Of a stretch of DNA of 64,000 nt, positions 1 to 12,583 are shown one piece after another. Made by a program: the position numbers and the translations under genes. Under the pieces are notes generated by a model, which saw only the letters and a program-made list of their open reading frames with translations, was not told the origin of the DNA and did not search any database. Position 1 is the first letter of the stretch, and the number at the start of each line of letters is the position of its first letter. This DNA is from Calonectria ilicicola. Its lineage: Eukaryota; Ascomycota; Sordariomycetes; Hypocreales; Nectriaceae. The stretch is taken from the NCBI GenBank assembly GCA_020809705.1, contig CP085826.1, positions 7,688,001 through 7,752,000 of the forward strand. Direction: 5' to 3'.

Positions 1-95
1 CAATTGTCGTTGACGGAAGATTTGCTCTATTACGCATCTTATAGAGAACAAATTACAGCTCTCTCCATTCAGTACACTCCAAAAAATTCGCAACA

Positions 96-545
96 ATGGG
101 CAAATCAATTCTTCTCATCAACGGCCCCAATCTGAATCTTTTGGGGACCCGGGAGCCCCAAATTTACGGCTTCACCACGCTCAGCGAGCTCGAGACGAAT
201 TCAATTGAGCTCGCCAAATCCCTTGGGGCAGATCTACAAGTCTTCCAATCAAACACAGAAGGCGCCATCGTGGATCGCATCCACCAAGCGAGAGGTGTGG
301 TCGACGCAATCATCATCAACCCCGCGGCGTACACGCATACTAGCGTAGCCATTCGCGACGCGCTCATTGGTGTGGATATTCCATTTATCGAGCTTCACAT
401 TAGCAACGTGCACACTCGAGAGCCATTCAGGCACCACAGCTACTTGAGCGACAAGGCTGTCGCCGTCATGATGGGATTCGGCGTTCACGGCTATGAGTAC
501 GCAATCATGCACGCCGTGAGACATCTCGAAGCCAAGAAGAAATAA
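96..545 (+). CDS. qutE: Type II 3-dehydroquinate dehydratase (catabolic dehydroquinase)
   Basis: This 149-residue single-exon protein should convert 3-dehydroquinate to 3-dehydroshikimate in the cytosolic quinate pathway. All hallmark blocks of type II dehydroquinase are visible: [18 protein letters not shown] near the N-terminus (catalytic Arg and Tyr), [32 protein letters not shown], and [15 protein letters not shown] with the catalytic His. The length matches QutE/QA-2 (about 150 residues) and there is no targeting peptide. The ATG follows a pyrimidine- and A-rich leader ending in caaca. In fungi the biosynthetic dehydroquinase is the type I domain of AROM, so a free type II enzyme points to quinate use. 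Other quinate genes lie 28-36 kb away. The family call is very secure; the symbol rests on that logic. Confidence 0.95.
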   Translation: MGKSILLINGPNLNLLGTREPQIYGFTTLSELETNSIELAKSLGADLQVFQSNTEGAIVDRIHQARGVVDAIIINPAAYTHTSVAIRDALIGVDIPFIELHISNVHTREPFRHHSYLSDKAVAVMMGFGVHGYEYAIMHAVRHLEAKKK

Positions 546-2708
546 GCAGGAACAAGGGGAAAAAAGGTACACACATACGGAACACGGGGAATAAAATGTT
601 TAGAAATCATTGAAACATTGGCTTTTTCGGCCAGATAATTTATCTAAATTGATGAAGTTAAAAATTAAAGTGAAGGGAACCATGTTCAGCTGGGGTCTTC
701 ATCTCATCTCCCTTCGAGCGTTTTAGCTCATCCCTTTTCTGGGCCCTAGAACCCTCACGAAACAAACAATTTCAACTCCCATTTCAATAGACTCGTGATT
801 TTTTAAGCATTAATTTTGGCTGGGGTTAGTGCGCAAAGGTTCGACGGCGATTAAAACTGCAACCAAGAGTCAGACCGGTCTGACTGTCGAATGCGTGTGT
901 GTGAATGTGAATGTTGCATGAGAGGGAATACGGGAAACAATCTAAGACAAAAAATAAACATTTGACACCCTTCAGCTTAATCTTGCGTTAAAACCCCAGT
1001 GATCGAGCACCAGTACATTTTAGTTACGGAAGGAGACCCTGTGAAGAAGCCGGTTTTGGTAAAGGCGTTTAAGAATCACAGACCATCCCATATATGTAAG
1101 GTCATTGTGATGCTGTGAGTGGTGCACGCCACAAGACCCTTGTCCTGGTGGCATGTGTGTTAAAGAGGCCCTGCCCATTCGCGACCTCGTAACAGATTCG
1201 CCCAGGCCATTAACGGGACCCAAACCCGCGAACCCAACCCAAAAGCACGTCCATTCAGCACCCAACTATAACATAAGTCCTAAATATGAACATTGAATGT
1301 AACATGCCAATGCGATACGCGTGAGCGAGCACCAACATTTCTGCAGTGGGCTGGGGCTCTTTTTTTAGGCGATGAGACCGTGCTGAAAGCGGATTTGCCC
1401 TTGGCTCAAGGTTTTTGGAGCGATCTTTCTGGACATCTTTGTCGGGAAAGTTGAACAGGCCATAAACTCTGAATTACATGCGATCACGGGGTCAAATCCC
1501 GGTCGTCCCCAGAAACCCATGGCTTCTCCCATGCCGTTCTAGAAGCCTTCAGTGCAGCCATGGTTTCTCTAATAGGGAATCGGGGCGTGTCGCGCAATAT
1601 GGAATACGGAGACACTTGCAGACGCGTCATTTACGCGTATTTTTATCTCATTCTATTGTCGGATTTTATTTTATGGTGGATCGATGTTGTTGATGTGGGC
1701 GTGGCCAAAGTTGGCCAGAAGCATTCCTCATTTTCTCTCACATAGATCAAGTCTTCCACGAATCAAATGTATTACCCATGAGTATTGGTGCCAAGTCCTT
1801 ATAGTCTAAATCGATCATCGCTTAAACTCTTCGACATGCATTGCAAGGGTCGCGACCGCAGCCATCCAGCTGCAGGGGTTTATATCGATTTCGTCACCGA
1901 AGCCAACCCTTTTGACACCGCGCAGCATCCACGCTTCGCTTAAACGTAACAACCGCAAAGTTGAATCAGTAATGGGCTAAAAAGCTATTGTTTTACCATC
2001 CTACAGACGCCATTACACCATGGAAAAAATGCTACGGGCAGTTGGTGTCGTCATTGGTTGATCGACTGAGTCTGGAACTTGGACAGTTTTAAACGGCTCG
2101 AAATACGAGTAGGGTTTCAATCCGATATACGCTTCATGGGACATCATTGGCTAACCCGGAGTTGATGGAAGGCTGTGTTGCATGGTGGACCTAGCTTTTT
2201 TAACCAGGGAGGCACAGCATTCGCGACATGGGATGACGGATCGACTCGGGCTTATTGGTTCCCTCGAAAAAGTGCAGTAAGCAAATTAATCAAGCTTTGC
2301 CATTTCGATTTATGATCTACCGGAAATGGCAAGGCTGATCGTGGGAACTCTGATGTCTGTGCACTTCGGTGCAACCACATGTTGCCTGTCGGTCAAGTCC
2401 GTAGCATGGAAGGGGGCTTGTGAGCTCAGTACCCCCTGCTCCGATTGGATACGAGATGGTGATCCTGCCTGACCGTGGCTGTTGCACGATAATAGTAACT
2501 GCATACAAAAGCCACGGGTTGAATGCCCCTTGTCAGCATCGCCATACTCCAGACATTCATTTGTGACACGACACCCTCTCATCTTTCTTCTACCCCGACG
2601 TTCCTTTGTTTCAAACCTTCCATTCATTTTCCGTTGACCGAAGTCATTCATACAACTCAAATCCTCACACTCGTGCCATCGCTTCCTCACTACTCACGAT
2701 CTCGATTC
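546..2708. other. Intergenic region, no gene seen
   Basis: I see no convincing coding region between the dehydroquinase stop and the glycosyltransferase start. Open frames here are short, overlapping and without family motifs. A stretch near 1480-1512 resembles the T-arm and 3' acceptor strand of a tRNA but has no matching 5' half. The last few hundred bases are presumably the glycosyltransferase promoter and leader. Confidence 0.5.
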
Positions 2709-3674
2709 ATGATGACAACGCCTTTCCTAAGAAATGTTCGAAAAGTCTCATTATTTGTCGGAATATCTCTAGTGGTGTTTATTGCCACTCACCAGCTGAG
2801 CTACGGATACAACTTTAGCCCGGCCAGTGTATTAACAGAGGGAAATGTTATCGAGGAATGCTACCAAGCCCCTCCAACAAAGTCGAGCGATGGATCAGCT
2901 CAACAAGTGAATTCCAGAATCCCGAACATTGTCCATCAACTATGGACAACTGCCGATTTACACACATATCCTGCAAAGGCATCTCATCAATCATGGAAGG
3001 ATAAATCCGAGGCCGGAAATTTCACGGTCAAGCTATGGACTGATCACGATGTTTTACGACTCATTCGATCCAACTACTCCTGGCTACTCTCAACCTACGA
3101 AAAATATCCTCAAAATACCAACCGTGCGAATTTGGCCAAACTGATTGTGCTCCATTCAGAAGGCGGAATCTGCGCAGATTTGGACGTCTTTCCAAGGAAC
3201 GTAGAGATGCTACAATGCTTACAGCACCTTGACAAGCAAGCCATAATTGCTCCCAACACGCAGGGCTTTGCTACAACCGACCATTTCTTCATGGCAGAGA
3301 AGGGAGCAGAGGTCATCCAATGGACGCTGCAGGAGGTCAAGCGACAAGCAGAACCAGAACCCAGCTGGAAGAACTACTTTCAAGTGTTTGGGACGACAGG
3401 ACCATTGATGATAACTTCGGCGTTCCTCCAGTACGCATGGCTGTACAGCGGGAGTGATCACAGACTGGGGGTCTTGGACCAGGACTACAGCGATGCGATA
3501 ATCAAGCACGTGGCCAGGCCATCTTTGGAGGATTCAAATGGGAGCCTCTGGCAATACATTGCAGACAACCCAGATGTGGAACTTTTATTAATCGCCATAC
3601 CTTTATCAGCCATGATTCCTGGCTTAGTGTACACGATATTCAAGCGAAGCAGTCGCCGCATCCATCTTAAATGA
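2709..3674 (+). CDS. GT32 family glycosyltransferase, type II membrane protein
   Basis: I chose the ATG at 2709 rather than 2523, because the 62 residues upstream look like translated leader and the protein then begins with a short basic segment and a membrane anchor (residues about 12-32). The body has the GT32 order: the IPNIVHQLWTT block, a WTDHD block, NRANLAKLIVLHSEGGICADLDVFPRN with the DXD nucleotide-sugar/metal motif (DLD), and a conserved Gly-rich TTGP segment. A second hydrophobic stretch lies near the C-terminus (VELLLIAIPLSAMIPGLVY) before a basic tail. GT32 includes Och1 mannosyltransferases and the Sur1/Csh1 inositol-phosphoceramide mannosyltransferases. A Golgi membrane enzyme is likely; donor and acceptor cannot be told from the sequence. 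No intron is needed. Confidence 0.85.
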   Translation: MMTTPFLRNVRKVSLFVGISLVVFIATHQLSYGYNFSPASVLTEGNVIEECYQAPPTKSSDGSAQQVNSRIPNIVHQLWTTADLHTYPAKASHQSWKDKSEAGNFTVKLWTDHDVLRLIRSNYSWLLSTYEKYPQNTNRANLAKLIVLHSEGGICADLDVFPRNVEMLQCLQHLDKQAIIAPNTQGFATTDHFFMAEKGAEVIQWTLQEVKRQAEPEPSWKNYFQVFGTTGPLMITSAFLQYAWLYSGSDHRLGVLDQDYSDAIIKHVARPSLEDSNGSLWQYIADNPDVELLLIAIPLSAMIPGLVYTIFKRSSRRIHLK

Positions 3675-4761
3675 AGGGTTCCCCTTGATGAAAAATAAAT
3701 AAAGAAATGAAAGATTATACACCGCATCTCTTTCCATAAAAATTAGACTTATTAAGTGGATTAGAAACGCCTTTTCGGCAAATTTGAGCTGCCAAAAAGT
3801 GAAAAAAAGGCACGTCCATCAGCGACCACTCACCCGAGAAGTCATAGTCAACTTCGTGACGACTGGAGAGTATATTTATCACCACCATATCTAAGACCCT
3901 GTAGTCACTTCCCCTCTTTCAATAAACTAAGTCAATATTGTCTGTCAGCGCGTGCCCTGATGGCATTTTGTTCAGTTCAAGCTGGGTCCGCGGATAATTT
4001 TGAGCGGGTACAGTGATTAATAGTGGACACTGGACATGCCAAGTAGGAACTGATCTCTGCCAAGATGAAGCGTGAGGTTTTTTATGGAACAAATTCTGGT
4101 TTCGTCCCCGTTTTCAACGGCCTACAGTCCCGTGATTCGTTCTTTGGCCAATGACGAACTACTCAGATGAATCGATAGGGCTGGAAAATTTTCCCTCACT
4201 GTGGAATTTGGTGGCTAGGGTGCGCTGGCCGCACATGGGCATTTGCTCAAATCCTACCCAAAGTCAGGCGATGTAACATGGGTTGTGGCCCCCAACCGCG
4301 CAGCCTTACCAGAGAGAGGCATTTGGCATGCTGGATCTTGTTGAAGTTAGAAACTGCTTTGCCTATGGACGGCTGTCGCATCTTCAAGTTAACAGCAGTG
4401 CTGTCTCGACAAATTCGCCCAGATTAGGCACAAAGCCCGATCAACTGCCATGTCCACTCAGCCAACTGGAAGTCAACCAGACGTCGATAAAAATTGTCAT
4501 CTTTATCAGATGACCAGGGGGTTCCCCCATCCCTACCAATTATTGACTAGCGGTTCCTTGCCGCCATCTCAAACGGGTCGTAGCCGCTGACATTCAGGCC
4601 GAAGGAGCTGAGACCTGGTTCGAAACCCGCCCCCAAGTTGCTTGAGACACTTTACTGTCACGGTTATTAAAACCCGGCGTTGCTCTATCTTTTCCCTGTT
4701 TCAAATATGGCCCATTCTATTTTATTCTGTGTTTAACTTGCCTTGGTTTGTGTTGGTAAAA
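3675..4761. other. Intergenic region, no gene seen
   Basis: This is the spacer between two same-strand genes. I see no supported gene. A tRNA-like T-arm string occurs near 4608-4630 without a foldable tRNA around it. The last 120 bases form an open in-frame extension of the downstream gene that I read as leader. Confidence 0.5.
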
Positions 4762-7038
4762 ATGACTGAGAAAGCTGGGCTGGGCGTCCAACCTCAGTAC
4801 GAGCTTGTCAGCTCAGACGAGAGCACGCCCCAGAAAAATGATTCAGACTCCACCACCAAAAATATGGCGGGATTTGACTCGGATGCGCCCGAGCAAAGAA
4901 GATCGACAGTCTCATTGTTCAAATGGCGAGTCGCCACAATTTTGAGCAAATGGCGCCTCCAAGGATTTTTGGTTTCCTTCAGAGAGACGCGTCAGTGGGT
5001 AGGCCACTTGCGCGAGGTCCCGATTGTCAAGGATAGGCTAGCAGCAGCGTTGTCTGTCATGATTCATATACCAGCAATCGCTGGAGTCATTACGCTCAGC
5101 TTCTACATCTTCAAGAACTACTACATTGGCAAGGAGCTCCAAGGTGAGCCGAATCATGATCTCGAAAAGAAGTTGGGTATTCAATTTGCGGCAAAGTTGA
5201 TGGAAATGTTCATCATCTTATCACTAAGCTCCATCATCTTTGCCATGGTTCGACACGAGTTTACGATCGGCGAAGGTGTTCCCTACGGAGCTCTAGTCGC
5301 CGGCCAGCAAATCACTGAAATCAGTTTTCTCTGGTCCAAAGAGTTTCTCACCATTCTCACTGGCAAGTTTTCCAGGCTGTGGAAGAAGGTTGCGTTTATT
5401 TTCATCGCAATCGTGTTTACGATCCTCGCTTTCGCTGCCTCCTCACTCAGTGCCACAGTGATGATGCCTCAAGAAGGTGATTGGGCGGCTGGTGGAAGTT
5501 TCATGTGGTCCAACAACACCTACGAGAACATTTTCCCTGCGACCTTGACCGAAAACCACACGATCGGCACTACCTGTAACGAGACAGGGAACCCGCTGTG
5601 CCCTTCGTGGCAATGGGAGGTGCTGAACTCACAGCTCATCGCCAAGCTTCCGACGTCAAGCAAAGTGGTCAATGGTATCATCGGACCTAGGCCTCCTCAC
5701 AATGTTGTCGTATCTGGACCCAATTCTCTAGTGAAGATGACCATTGATGTCAGGGAAAACCCGTTCAACGCCAACAGCCCTAATTTTACAGTCGCCTCAA
5801 TGCCCCATTTTGTACCTTCAGATGCGTGTGTCTTGAGCTCTTTGGACTGGGAACAAGCGTCGGTTGCTGCGACCAATACCGGAAAGTATCGCTACAGTTA
5901 CTACACAAAGCTAGAACACCGCCTCACAGCCTCTATGCCCATCACCCATTCAAGATGCCTCCGATCGTCCATGGATTCTGACAATATTCGAGCACCTTCG
6001 TTCCCCAATTTCAACTTTTGGAACTTTCCGACAGTCAATATTACAGATGAAGGTGTCGTCAAGTGGCTGTCAAATACTGCTTCCAACTTGACCAAACCAG
6101 AAGTCCTTTGGTTCAGTCTCGACCCCGTCACAGCTGCCCGGGCATCTGTTGGAGTTCTGATTGTTGCTCCGTACAACAGCTCTGATGGTGATATGGATGT
6201 ATACGGCTGTACGATCGATGCTAGATGGATTGGAACCACCATCACCGGAGATGCGGTAGCTCTCATGGCTCAAGGAACGCCGCCTTTCTCCGACGTAATC
6301 GCGACTTCTTTGAATGGATCATGGATTCTCAACCCAAACTACGGTTCACGAGCTCATATTGACCCAACCTTTGGTCAATATTTGAATCCCACAGATGTAC
6401 GAACCAACAGAACAGTAATCCACGAAATGATGATCACGGGCGATATTTGGACAGCCGATAGCAAAGGAACCAGGTCTGACAAGCATATGGAGGCGGTTCT
6501 CGGGGTTTTGGCGACAAATGGAATGGGAAGATCAGCACCTAACACGACCATGATTACTACTCTGGCTGATCCCCAGGGTGACTGGTGGAAGAGCTTCATG
6601 CCTCAGAACGGCAAAGTGTTTGGGCCTGGTGGAAAACCCTACAATGTTTCTGATGAGGACCAGGCTCGCTATTTTGGAACCGAGATGGAGACTTGGATTA
6701 CAGGATACGCCTTTGCCGACAACAGCCTCACCATGCGCGGAGCCATGGCTGTATTTTTCATTTACGTCTTCATCGTTGTGGTATTTTCCATTTGGTCCAT
6801 ATGGACAGGTATCACGTCTTCGTCTTGGGAATCTATTCAAGAAATTCTCGCACTGGAGTTGACAGATAAGCCAGGAGAGGGAAAGCCAGGGTTTAATGAC
6901 TCGGAGGCGTTAAGAAACATGGACTACATGAAACAGAATTATTGCATTGCCGTTGAAGATCACAAGCTACGGCTCTTAACTACTGACGGCACTGTGCCAG
7001 TTGAGAGTCGAGTTAAACCGAACGAATCTTATGATTAA
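4762..7038 (+). CDS. Large fungal membrane glycoprotein of unknown function
   Basis: Starting at the ATG at 4762 gives 758 residues in one exon; an in-frame ATG at 4642 would add a hydrophobic 40-residue extension that looks like translated leader. The predicted protein has a polar Ser/Asp/Thr-rich cytosolic N-terminus, three membrane spans around residues 93-113, 137-157 and 210-232, and a central non-cytosolic domain of about 420 residues with many N-x-S/T sites and several Cys. A fourth span near residue 660 (AVFFIYVFIVVVFSIWSIW) is followed by a cytosolic tail of about 75 residues. This three-plus-one layout recurs in uncharacterised Pezizomycotina membrane proteins. I recognise no catalytic motif and assign no function. 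It converges on the Zn2Cys6 gene downstream. Confidence 0.8.
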   Translation: MTEKAGLGVQPQYELVSSDESTPQKNDSDSTTKNMAGFDSDAPEQRRSTVSLFKWRVATILSKWRLQGFLVSFRETRQWVGHLREVPIVKDRLAAALSVMIHIPAIAGVITLSFYIFKNYYIGKELQGEPNHDLEKKLGIQFAAKLMEMFIILSLSSIIFAMVRHEFTIGEGVPYGALVAGQQITEISFLWSKEFLTILTGKFSRLWKKVAFIFIAIVFTILAFAASSLSATVMMPQEGDWAAGGSFMWSNNTYENIFPATLTENHTIGTTCNETGNPLCPSWQWEVLNSQLIAKLPTSSKVVNGIIGPRPPHNVVVSGPNSLVKMTIDVRENPFNANSPNFTVASMPHFVPSDACVLSSLDWEQASVAATNTGKYRYSYYTKLEHRLTASMPITHSRCLRSSMDSDNIRAPSFPNFNFWNFPTVNITDEGVVKWLSNTASNLTKPEVLWFSLDPVTAARASVGVLIVAPYNSSDGDMDVYGCTIDARWIGTTITGDAVALMAQGTPPFSDVIATSLNGSWILNPNYGSRAHIDPTFGQYLNPTDVRTNRTVIHEMMITGDIWTADSKGTRSDKHMEAVLGVLATNGMGRSAPNTTMITTLADPQGDWWKSFMPQNGKVFGPGGKPYNVSDEDQARYFGTEMETWITGYAFADNSLTMRGAMAVFFIYVFIVVVFSIWSIWTGITSSSWESIQEILALELTDKPGEGKPGFNDSEALRNMDYMKQNYCIAVEDHKLRLLTTDGTVPVESRVKPNESYD

Positions 7039-7473
7039 TAGAAGCCGGGACATATGATGAGTGCTGATAGTTGTCGTTTGTTTGGTTTGTCGATTTATTT
7101 ACTATACCCGAAGGGCATGAGCTGCTCTAGAGTTAATGGAGTGATTTTGACTGGTTCTATCCTTCAATAATCGGATGATACTGTGCACAATTCTCACTGT
7201 GATGTCTCGACTATTGTCTTTATGGTAGAAATAAAAAGCTATAGATTATTTCCAAATTGTTTAGGTATTTATATGTGGTAATTATTCATCGACCCGTCAA
7301 GGACATTAAACAACAGATAAAGAGATGCATTGCTTGAAGAGTTGCACCTCGAGGAATATTCACACTGAAAGGTACCAAATCAGAATCATGATGAAGTCTC
7401 ATTGTGTATAATTCAAAGGGAATCATGTCTAATAACAAATCGCTTTCGTGAAACAAGAAACAGCCGGTCCGTG
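7039..7473. other. Convergent intergenic spacer
   Basis: This AT-rich spacer lies between the 3' ends of two convergent genes and probably holds both 3' UTRs. No gene is seen. Confidence 0.5.
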
Positions 7474-9859
7474 TTACTCCGGCAATTCAACTACAGAACC
7501 TGCAGAGCTTCCCTCCATCAACTCATGCAACGTCTGCCTTTTTGATTCTTGACCTACTTTGGTGATTTTAATCACCCACTGGGATTGTATGTATTCGGTT
7601 CGGATGCTTTCTTGATCATCACCCCCAACAAATGTCACAAATCGACCAAAGAGCTCCATGTCTTCTGGTCTCATTCTACGATAGACAAGCTGAAACATTG
7701 TCCTCGCCAAAAAATAGATGCGACCTTGCTCATAAAGGCCCTTTGCGCACAGCAACAGGGTTGACCGTATTGAGTCGACCTTTGAAGCGTCCCTGTTCTT
7801 GTGGAGTTGGTCCAGGGTTGCGAATGACCAGAATACCAAATAGGCGATAAGAAATCCATCGAGACCCTCGAAGCCATGTCGAAGATAGTAGATCCTAAAA
7901 AGAGTTTCGAAGCACATGCTCGCATTCAAATATATTTCTTGCGCTGTTCTCACAGTGACACCGTCGCAAAATTGGTCAACAATTGGGTTTTTGTGCGACC
8001 CTTCCATCGCTGATTTGAAAATACCCATTACGACATAGTAATAGTGCATACTAAAGGCTTTGATTAGAAAACGCACAGATGTAATAGTGCAAATACAGTT
8101 GAGTGGGACATACTGTAGCTTGATATGATCGGGTAGAGAGATTCTCTTTGCGGAGAGGAATTCAGGTAGGTTCTTGAGCCAAGTCTGTAGCCTGAGATAC
8201 AGCGCATAAAGTTCTGAAATATTTGGTCCTTGTTCTCTAAAAGACTGAGAATCGATCTCGTTCAGGATGACAAGGAATTCGACCCGTGCTCTGAAGAAAT
8301 GGGCTAAATTGGTTGAAAATATTGTCGAATGGAATGGATATTTGAACCATATATCGCCATACCAATCAGAGAACAAAGCCGGGTCAGGTAGCGGCGATAC
8401 CGGAAGCTTGCGTAGTAGTGGGGGATGTAGGTTATGGTATGAGCAGTGACTGAGTCATGTTAGTCGAATTATGTAAAATGAGACATACTTAGTTACCTCT
8501 GCCAACAGAACAATGCCCAAGCGGTGAAATCTCTGGCTCTCTGTTCTTTCTGATCGCGCTTCTTTGTTGGTGGGTCGAAAAGTCCAATTTCCTTTGCCAT
8601 TGGAATCACTCGAAGCGTGTACTGCCAGCCGAGTTTATCAACACCCATAAAGCTGTAAACAATATTAATGACCGGCCCGGCTTGGATAGTGGTCAGCCTC
8701 ATTTTCCCATTAGATTCTTCAATCTCCCAGAGCCTTTTGGCTTCGGCTACGAATTGATAGCCGAGAGAATTAGGATTCCAAAACTCGAATGTGTTGCGTA
8801 AATGTCGATAACAATACTATCGATAGGTGTTAGAATAGTCCAGCATGCTTGTGTCGTGTACTTACGCATCCCATCGCAAGTATAGCGTTCACCAGTAATT
8901 CTGAGCAGAAGGTGTCGTTTCCTGCAGCCAAGTCCTCAAAGAAGTAGTCCTTCTGAAAGAACGGAAACCATTCATAATCATGGAGGATATATGCACGTAG
9001 AAGCTTCCTCATTAGGACGTTATCGGTCGTCACATTCGTCCACTTCGATGGTTCTGCTGATTCCAACAAAGTGTCTATAATTTCGGCCGCGTGATAGGGT
9101 TTCGAATATGGCGCCGGCGGTTCCACTTGGCTCATAATCGCAGAGGGGCTGTCTGATGGACTCGACGCTGGGCTTGTTCTGACAGACCATTCAAATATTG
9201 GCGAGTATAGGTAGGGGTTGTCCTTCGATTTGACAAAAGCTGGCATCTCTTGAAGGAAGGGAAACTCGTATCGGTATGCTGTCTGGGGCATGAGTGTCAA
9301 ATCACTAAAGAGGTCGCCATTCTCGACGAGGCGCACGAGGGTAGGAACATCGACTCCCTGTCTGAGTTTCTGGAAAATCATGGTTGCTTCCTCCTGGCCC
9401 CGCGATTGCATGAGCTGCAAGAGCCTCTGGTGCGAGTTTGCTTCCTGCTCAAGGTTGTCGTATTTCCTCTTCAACTCTTGGACCTGAGTTGTGGGTACCA
9501 TGCTGGTTTGGTAAATACATTCTGTCGCTGATCTCGTGCAAGTGTTGCATTTTGGACGGCCGCCATCACACTAGGCGGATTAGCGAGGACTTGCAAGATG
9601 GTATGCGCCTGGAGCAACCTACGCGGACTTTGCGTTTCCGACAGGTCTCGCATGCTACAGCCGCTCTTGGCCTGGCTGCCACGCGGCGACCGGGTTTAGG
9701 ATCACCTTGCTGGGGGTAATGTGGACCAGGCAGCAAATGCCGTAAATTGTAAGGGTGGTTGGAACTGCCGCCAGACATTGTCAAGCCTGGTTCCGCGCGA
9801 GATGCAACGTCAATCTTCTTGCTAAGTCCTGGCAAAGGTTTGGAGTCGGGGGGATGCAA
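7474..9859 (-). CDS. Zn2Cys6 transcription factor with Fungal_trans domain
   Basis: This gene needs four exons: 9859-9623, 9570-8866, 8816-8497 and 8449-7474, with introns of 52, 49 and 47 bases. The first intron lies inside the zinc cluster: CETCRKRKVR ends exon 1 and CDGGRPKCNTC starts exon 2, which restores the six Cys. A coiled-coil-like segment (VQELKRKYDNLEQEANSHQR) follows. The rest resembles the fungal-specific (xlnR-type) regulatory domain, with blocks such as LLRAYILHDYEWFPFF and LHPPLLRKLPVSPLPDP. Nuclear DNA binding is expected; the target is unknown. It faces the same way as the rhamnosidase gene, separated by 2.7 kb, so a role in the sugar block is possible but unsupported. The start could also be a Met about 30 residues further in. 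Confidence 0.85.
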
Positions 9860-12583
9860 GTAAAAATTTGGATAAACGGTGCTAATTTAGCAGGTGATCG
9901 ACAGCGCATCCATTCCCTCGCTTGTCTAGATAAATGTGTCTCAATGCACTGCCAAGCTTGGGGAATTTTTTTTTCTTACGATGAGGGGAGACTGTTGCAT
10001 TCGCATAAATCCAATGGCCGAAAAGCCTCTGTCGAATAATATGCATGATGCTACAAGAGGACCAACCAACAAGAGGACAAAGAGATTGTTGGCGGGCTGA
10101 GCGGAAGCAGTATGTGGCATGAAAGACAACCAATCAGGACGGGCAACCTTGCAGGGCTTGGATGGGCAAACCGTATTGGTAAGAATTAGGTGCGCAAAGT
10201 ACAGCCAGTTAGGGCTAGTTTTTGTTTTTGTTTTATTTGGTTGATTCATCGCCAGCTAGCCTCGAACACTGATCGGACATGCCCCATTTTCCGCCCGCAC
10301 TAAGCAAATGCCGTTACCCTAAGTGGAAATCCAGGAGGGAGACAGCGAGGAGAGGCGTAATTGTTGACACCTGAACAGCACAAATTCCCCAGTATCGTGA
10401 GGTGGGGTTGTGACCTCATTTGGCTGGCTGTTCTCTGCAGGCTGCGTCCAACCGGGCGACAAGACGGGCATGGCTTCATGCGCTGCAACGGAGATGATCC
10501 GGGACACATCATTGGCGCCGTCATAACGCCCCAATCACGGCGATCAGGGGACAGAGATGACATCTGATAAACCTGTGGCCATGCCCTAATCTGTCAATAG
10601 CGCGTGCAATAGTCCTCGCAGGAGAGGAGGGGGCGGCCTGAGCAATGGTGCCGGTCCTTGCGGCCTGCCCAGGCGCTTGACATCGGATCTCCAACTTGAC
10701 CCTTCTCCCCAGAAGAAAGCAGAGTCATCTATGCCAATTACGGTCGCTAGCTTCTGAAAAAAGTGGACTAACCATGTCCGGGATGCGGAATCCTCCGCGC
10801 CAGTTGCCATTTGCTGCAGCGGTGATGCCTCGAGCCAGTGCGTGCAGCCTCGCCTGCAGTAAGCGGTGGAGGAGGGGACAGCCACTGTGACTCTGCCTTG
10901 ATTTTCATCTCGACCATCAGAGCTCGTAGGGGTCTCTCGGGCTGGTGGAGCACGTTAGTTCTGTGTAACTGCCACCGCGGGTTTGGCTGATTGGCCACAT
11001 GGCGGTTTGTCCTAAAAAATGCAGGCTATTGCGCGGGAAGGATGATTTCATTTGGCTAGCCGAAGCCGTGCAAATAGTTTGCTCTCTAGCTACAGTAGTG
11101 CAAATGAAAATTTTGAACCTGGAAAAGGGCCTAACAATGAGGGTGGTGATGACATGATAACAGTGTATGGTCTAAGAAATCAACCAACAGGTCGAATAGT
11201 AAATTATACGGACTGAAAGGGAGAAAATACATAAGCTAAAAACTAGACCATACAATACCAGGCTGGTGTTTTTTCATTTATAAAAGCTGTTTATTGAATT
11301 ATTTTTCTAGTCGCAATTCGCCTTTTCAGCCAACCATATTGCGACAGAAATTTGCTAGATGCGCCATGTATCCCATTACCCAGCGGGCCCTCCTTGTTGG
11401 CGAAGGGGCTGTGCAGATCTGACTGCATTATTATCATAAAATGGATAACTACACGAGCCAACACTGATTTTTGCTCTGCACATTGTGCGCAACTCGGTTA
11501 GACACAACGCCCCTGCAATTGTATCCATCCCTATCCACGAACACCACTTGTCCCAAGGTTTCGACATTGGAAATAATACAAGCCGGGTGAGATTTTGGAT
11601 CATCTTCAATATCTTTTGCTTCTGGCCAAATTGCCAGAATCAAGTTGTGGTAAGACAAGGGTGTCAGTGGTACATCATACTTACAGCTAAGATGCGATTC
11701 AATTCCGCGTTGTCGAATCGAAATGAAGCCAAAAACAGGTTCAAAGACCACTGATGTCATATGACGTGGTGTTTCCAACCCCAACCCCACTCTTCCAGTA
11801 ACTGGACAAAGGGCCCCTTTGTTGAGGTAGCAAACATGGCTTCAGCCCAAGTTTCCTGGTGCATTCTTGACACTTGATATCACAGGACTCCATTTTGACT
11901 GGTCCATCCTTGTTCGGCCCGACGAGGTGGGCACCTGGAACAATTAAACATGGCCGAATATGTGGTTAATACAAAGTTCAAAGTCTCGGATGTACGGATA
12001 TTTTCTTATTTTGATGAGATGAGTGCTCCAGGGTCTGTAGCGATGACAGGGAACCCAACTCGCGTGGCATAATCTTGACTTGGCGCCGTCTCGGATGCTA
12101 AGGCCAGGGTGGGCCTCTTTTCAAGGATTGGTATAGGGAGGAGATACAAGGATGCAATGTGATGACCCGGAGTGGCTGCCGTAGGCCAACGCAACCAAAG
12201 CAATTTGGCTCGCAAAACTGGGCAAGAGCGGGGTTGCAAAATTAGCTGCAGCATTGGCGCTGGGTTAAAATAGGTGGGGGGTACGATTTACTTCGATGCT
12301 GGGGAATCTCGCGAGTCTTGGGCATCGTGACTGGAATCAGTTGGGGGGATGGAGGAGGTTAGAATGAAACGTCGCTTGGATGTAGCGAGTTGACGGGGTG
12401 TAAACACAACACACCCTTGAACTAGGAGACTGAACAACGGGAGGGAGGATAGCCGGAGTAAACAACTTGCCATGGCCTCAATTGCATCTGCTGCAGGACA
12501 GTGGAACATATGAAAGAGTCTACAGAGAGCGACAGGCTTGCCGAGTTGCAGATCGGTGACATTCTGTAACGGTCGCGCTGCCT
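9860..12583. other. Long intergenic region, no gene seen
   Basis: This 2.7-kb stretch lies upstream of the Zn2Cys6 gene and downstream of the rhamnosidase gene. Open frames are short and of biased composition (for example 12288-12818 on the minus strand), with no recognisable motif or splice pattern. Part of it is presumably the regulator's promoter. I see no clear transposon ends. Confidence 0.45.

Noticed and set aside
1478..1512. tRNA-like T-arm and acceptor end (cggggtcaaatcccgg then tcgtcccca)
   Set aside because: No complementary 5' acceptor strand, D-arm or anticodon arm could be found in the preceding 80 bases. It is at most a fragment.
4600..4632. Another T-arm-like string (ctggttcgaaaccc)
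   Set aside because: The surrounding bases do not fold as a tRNA and the stem is short.
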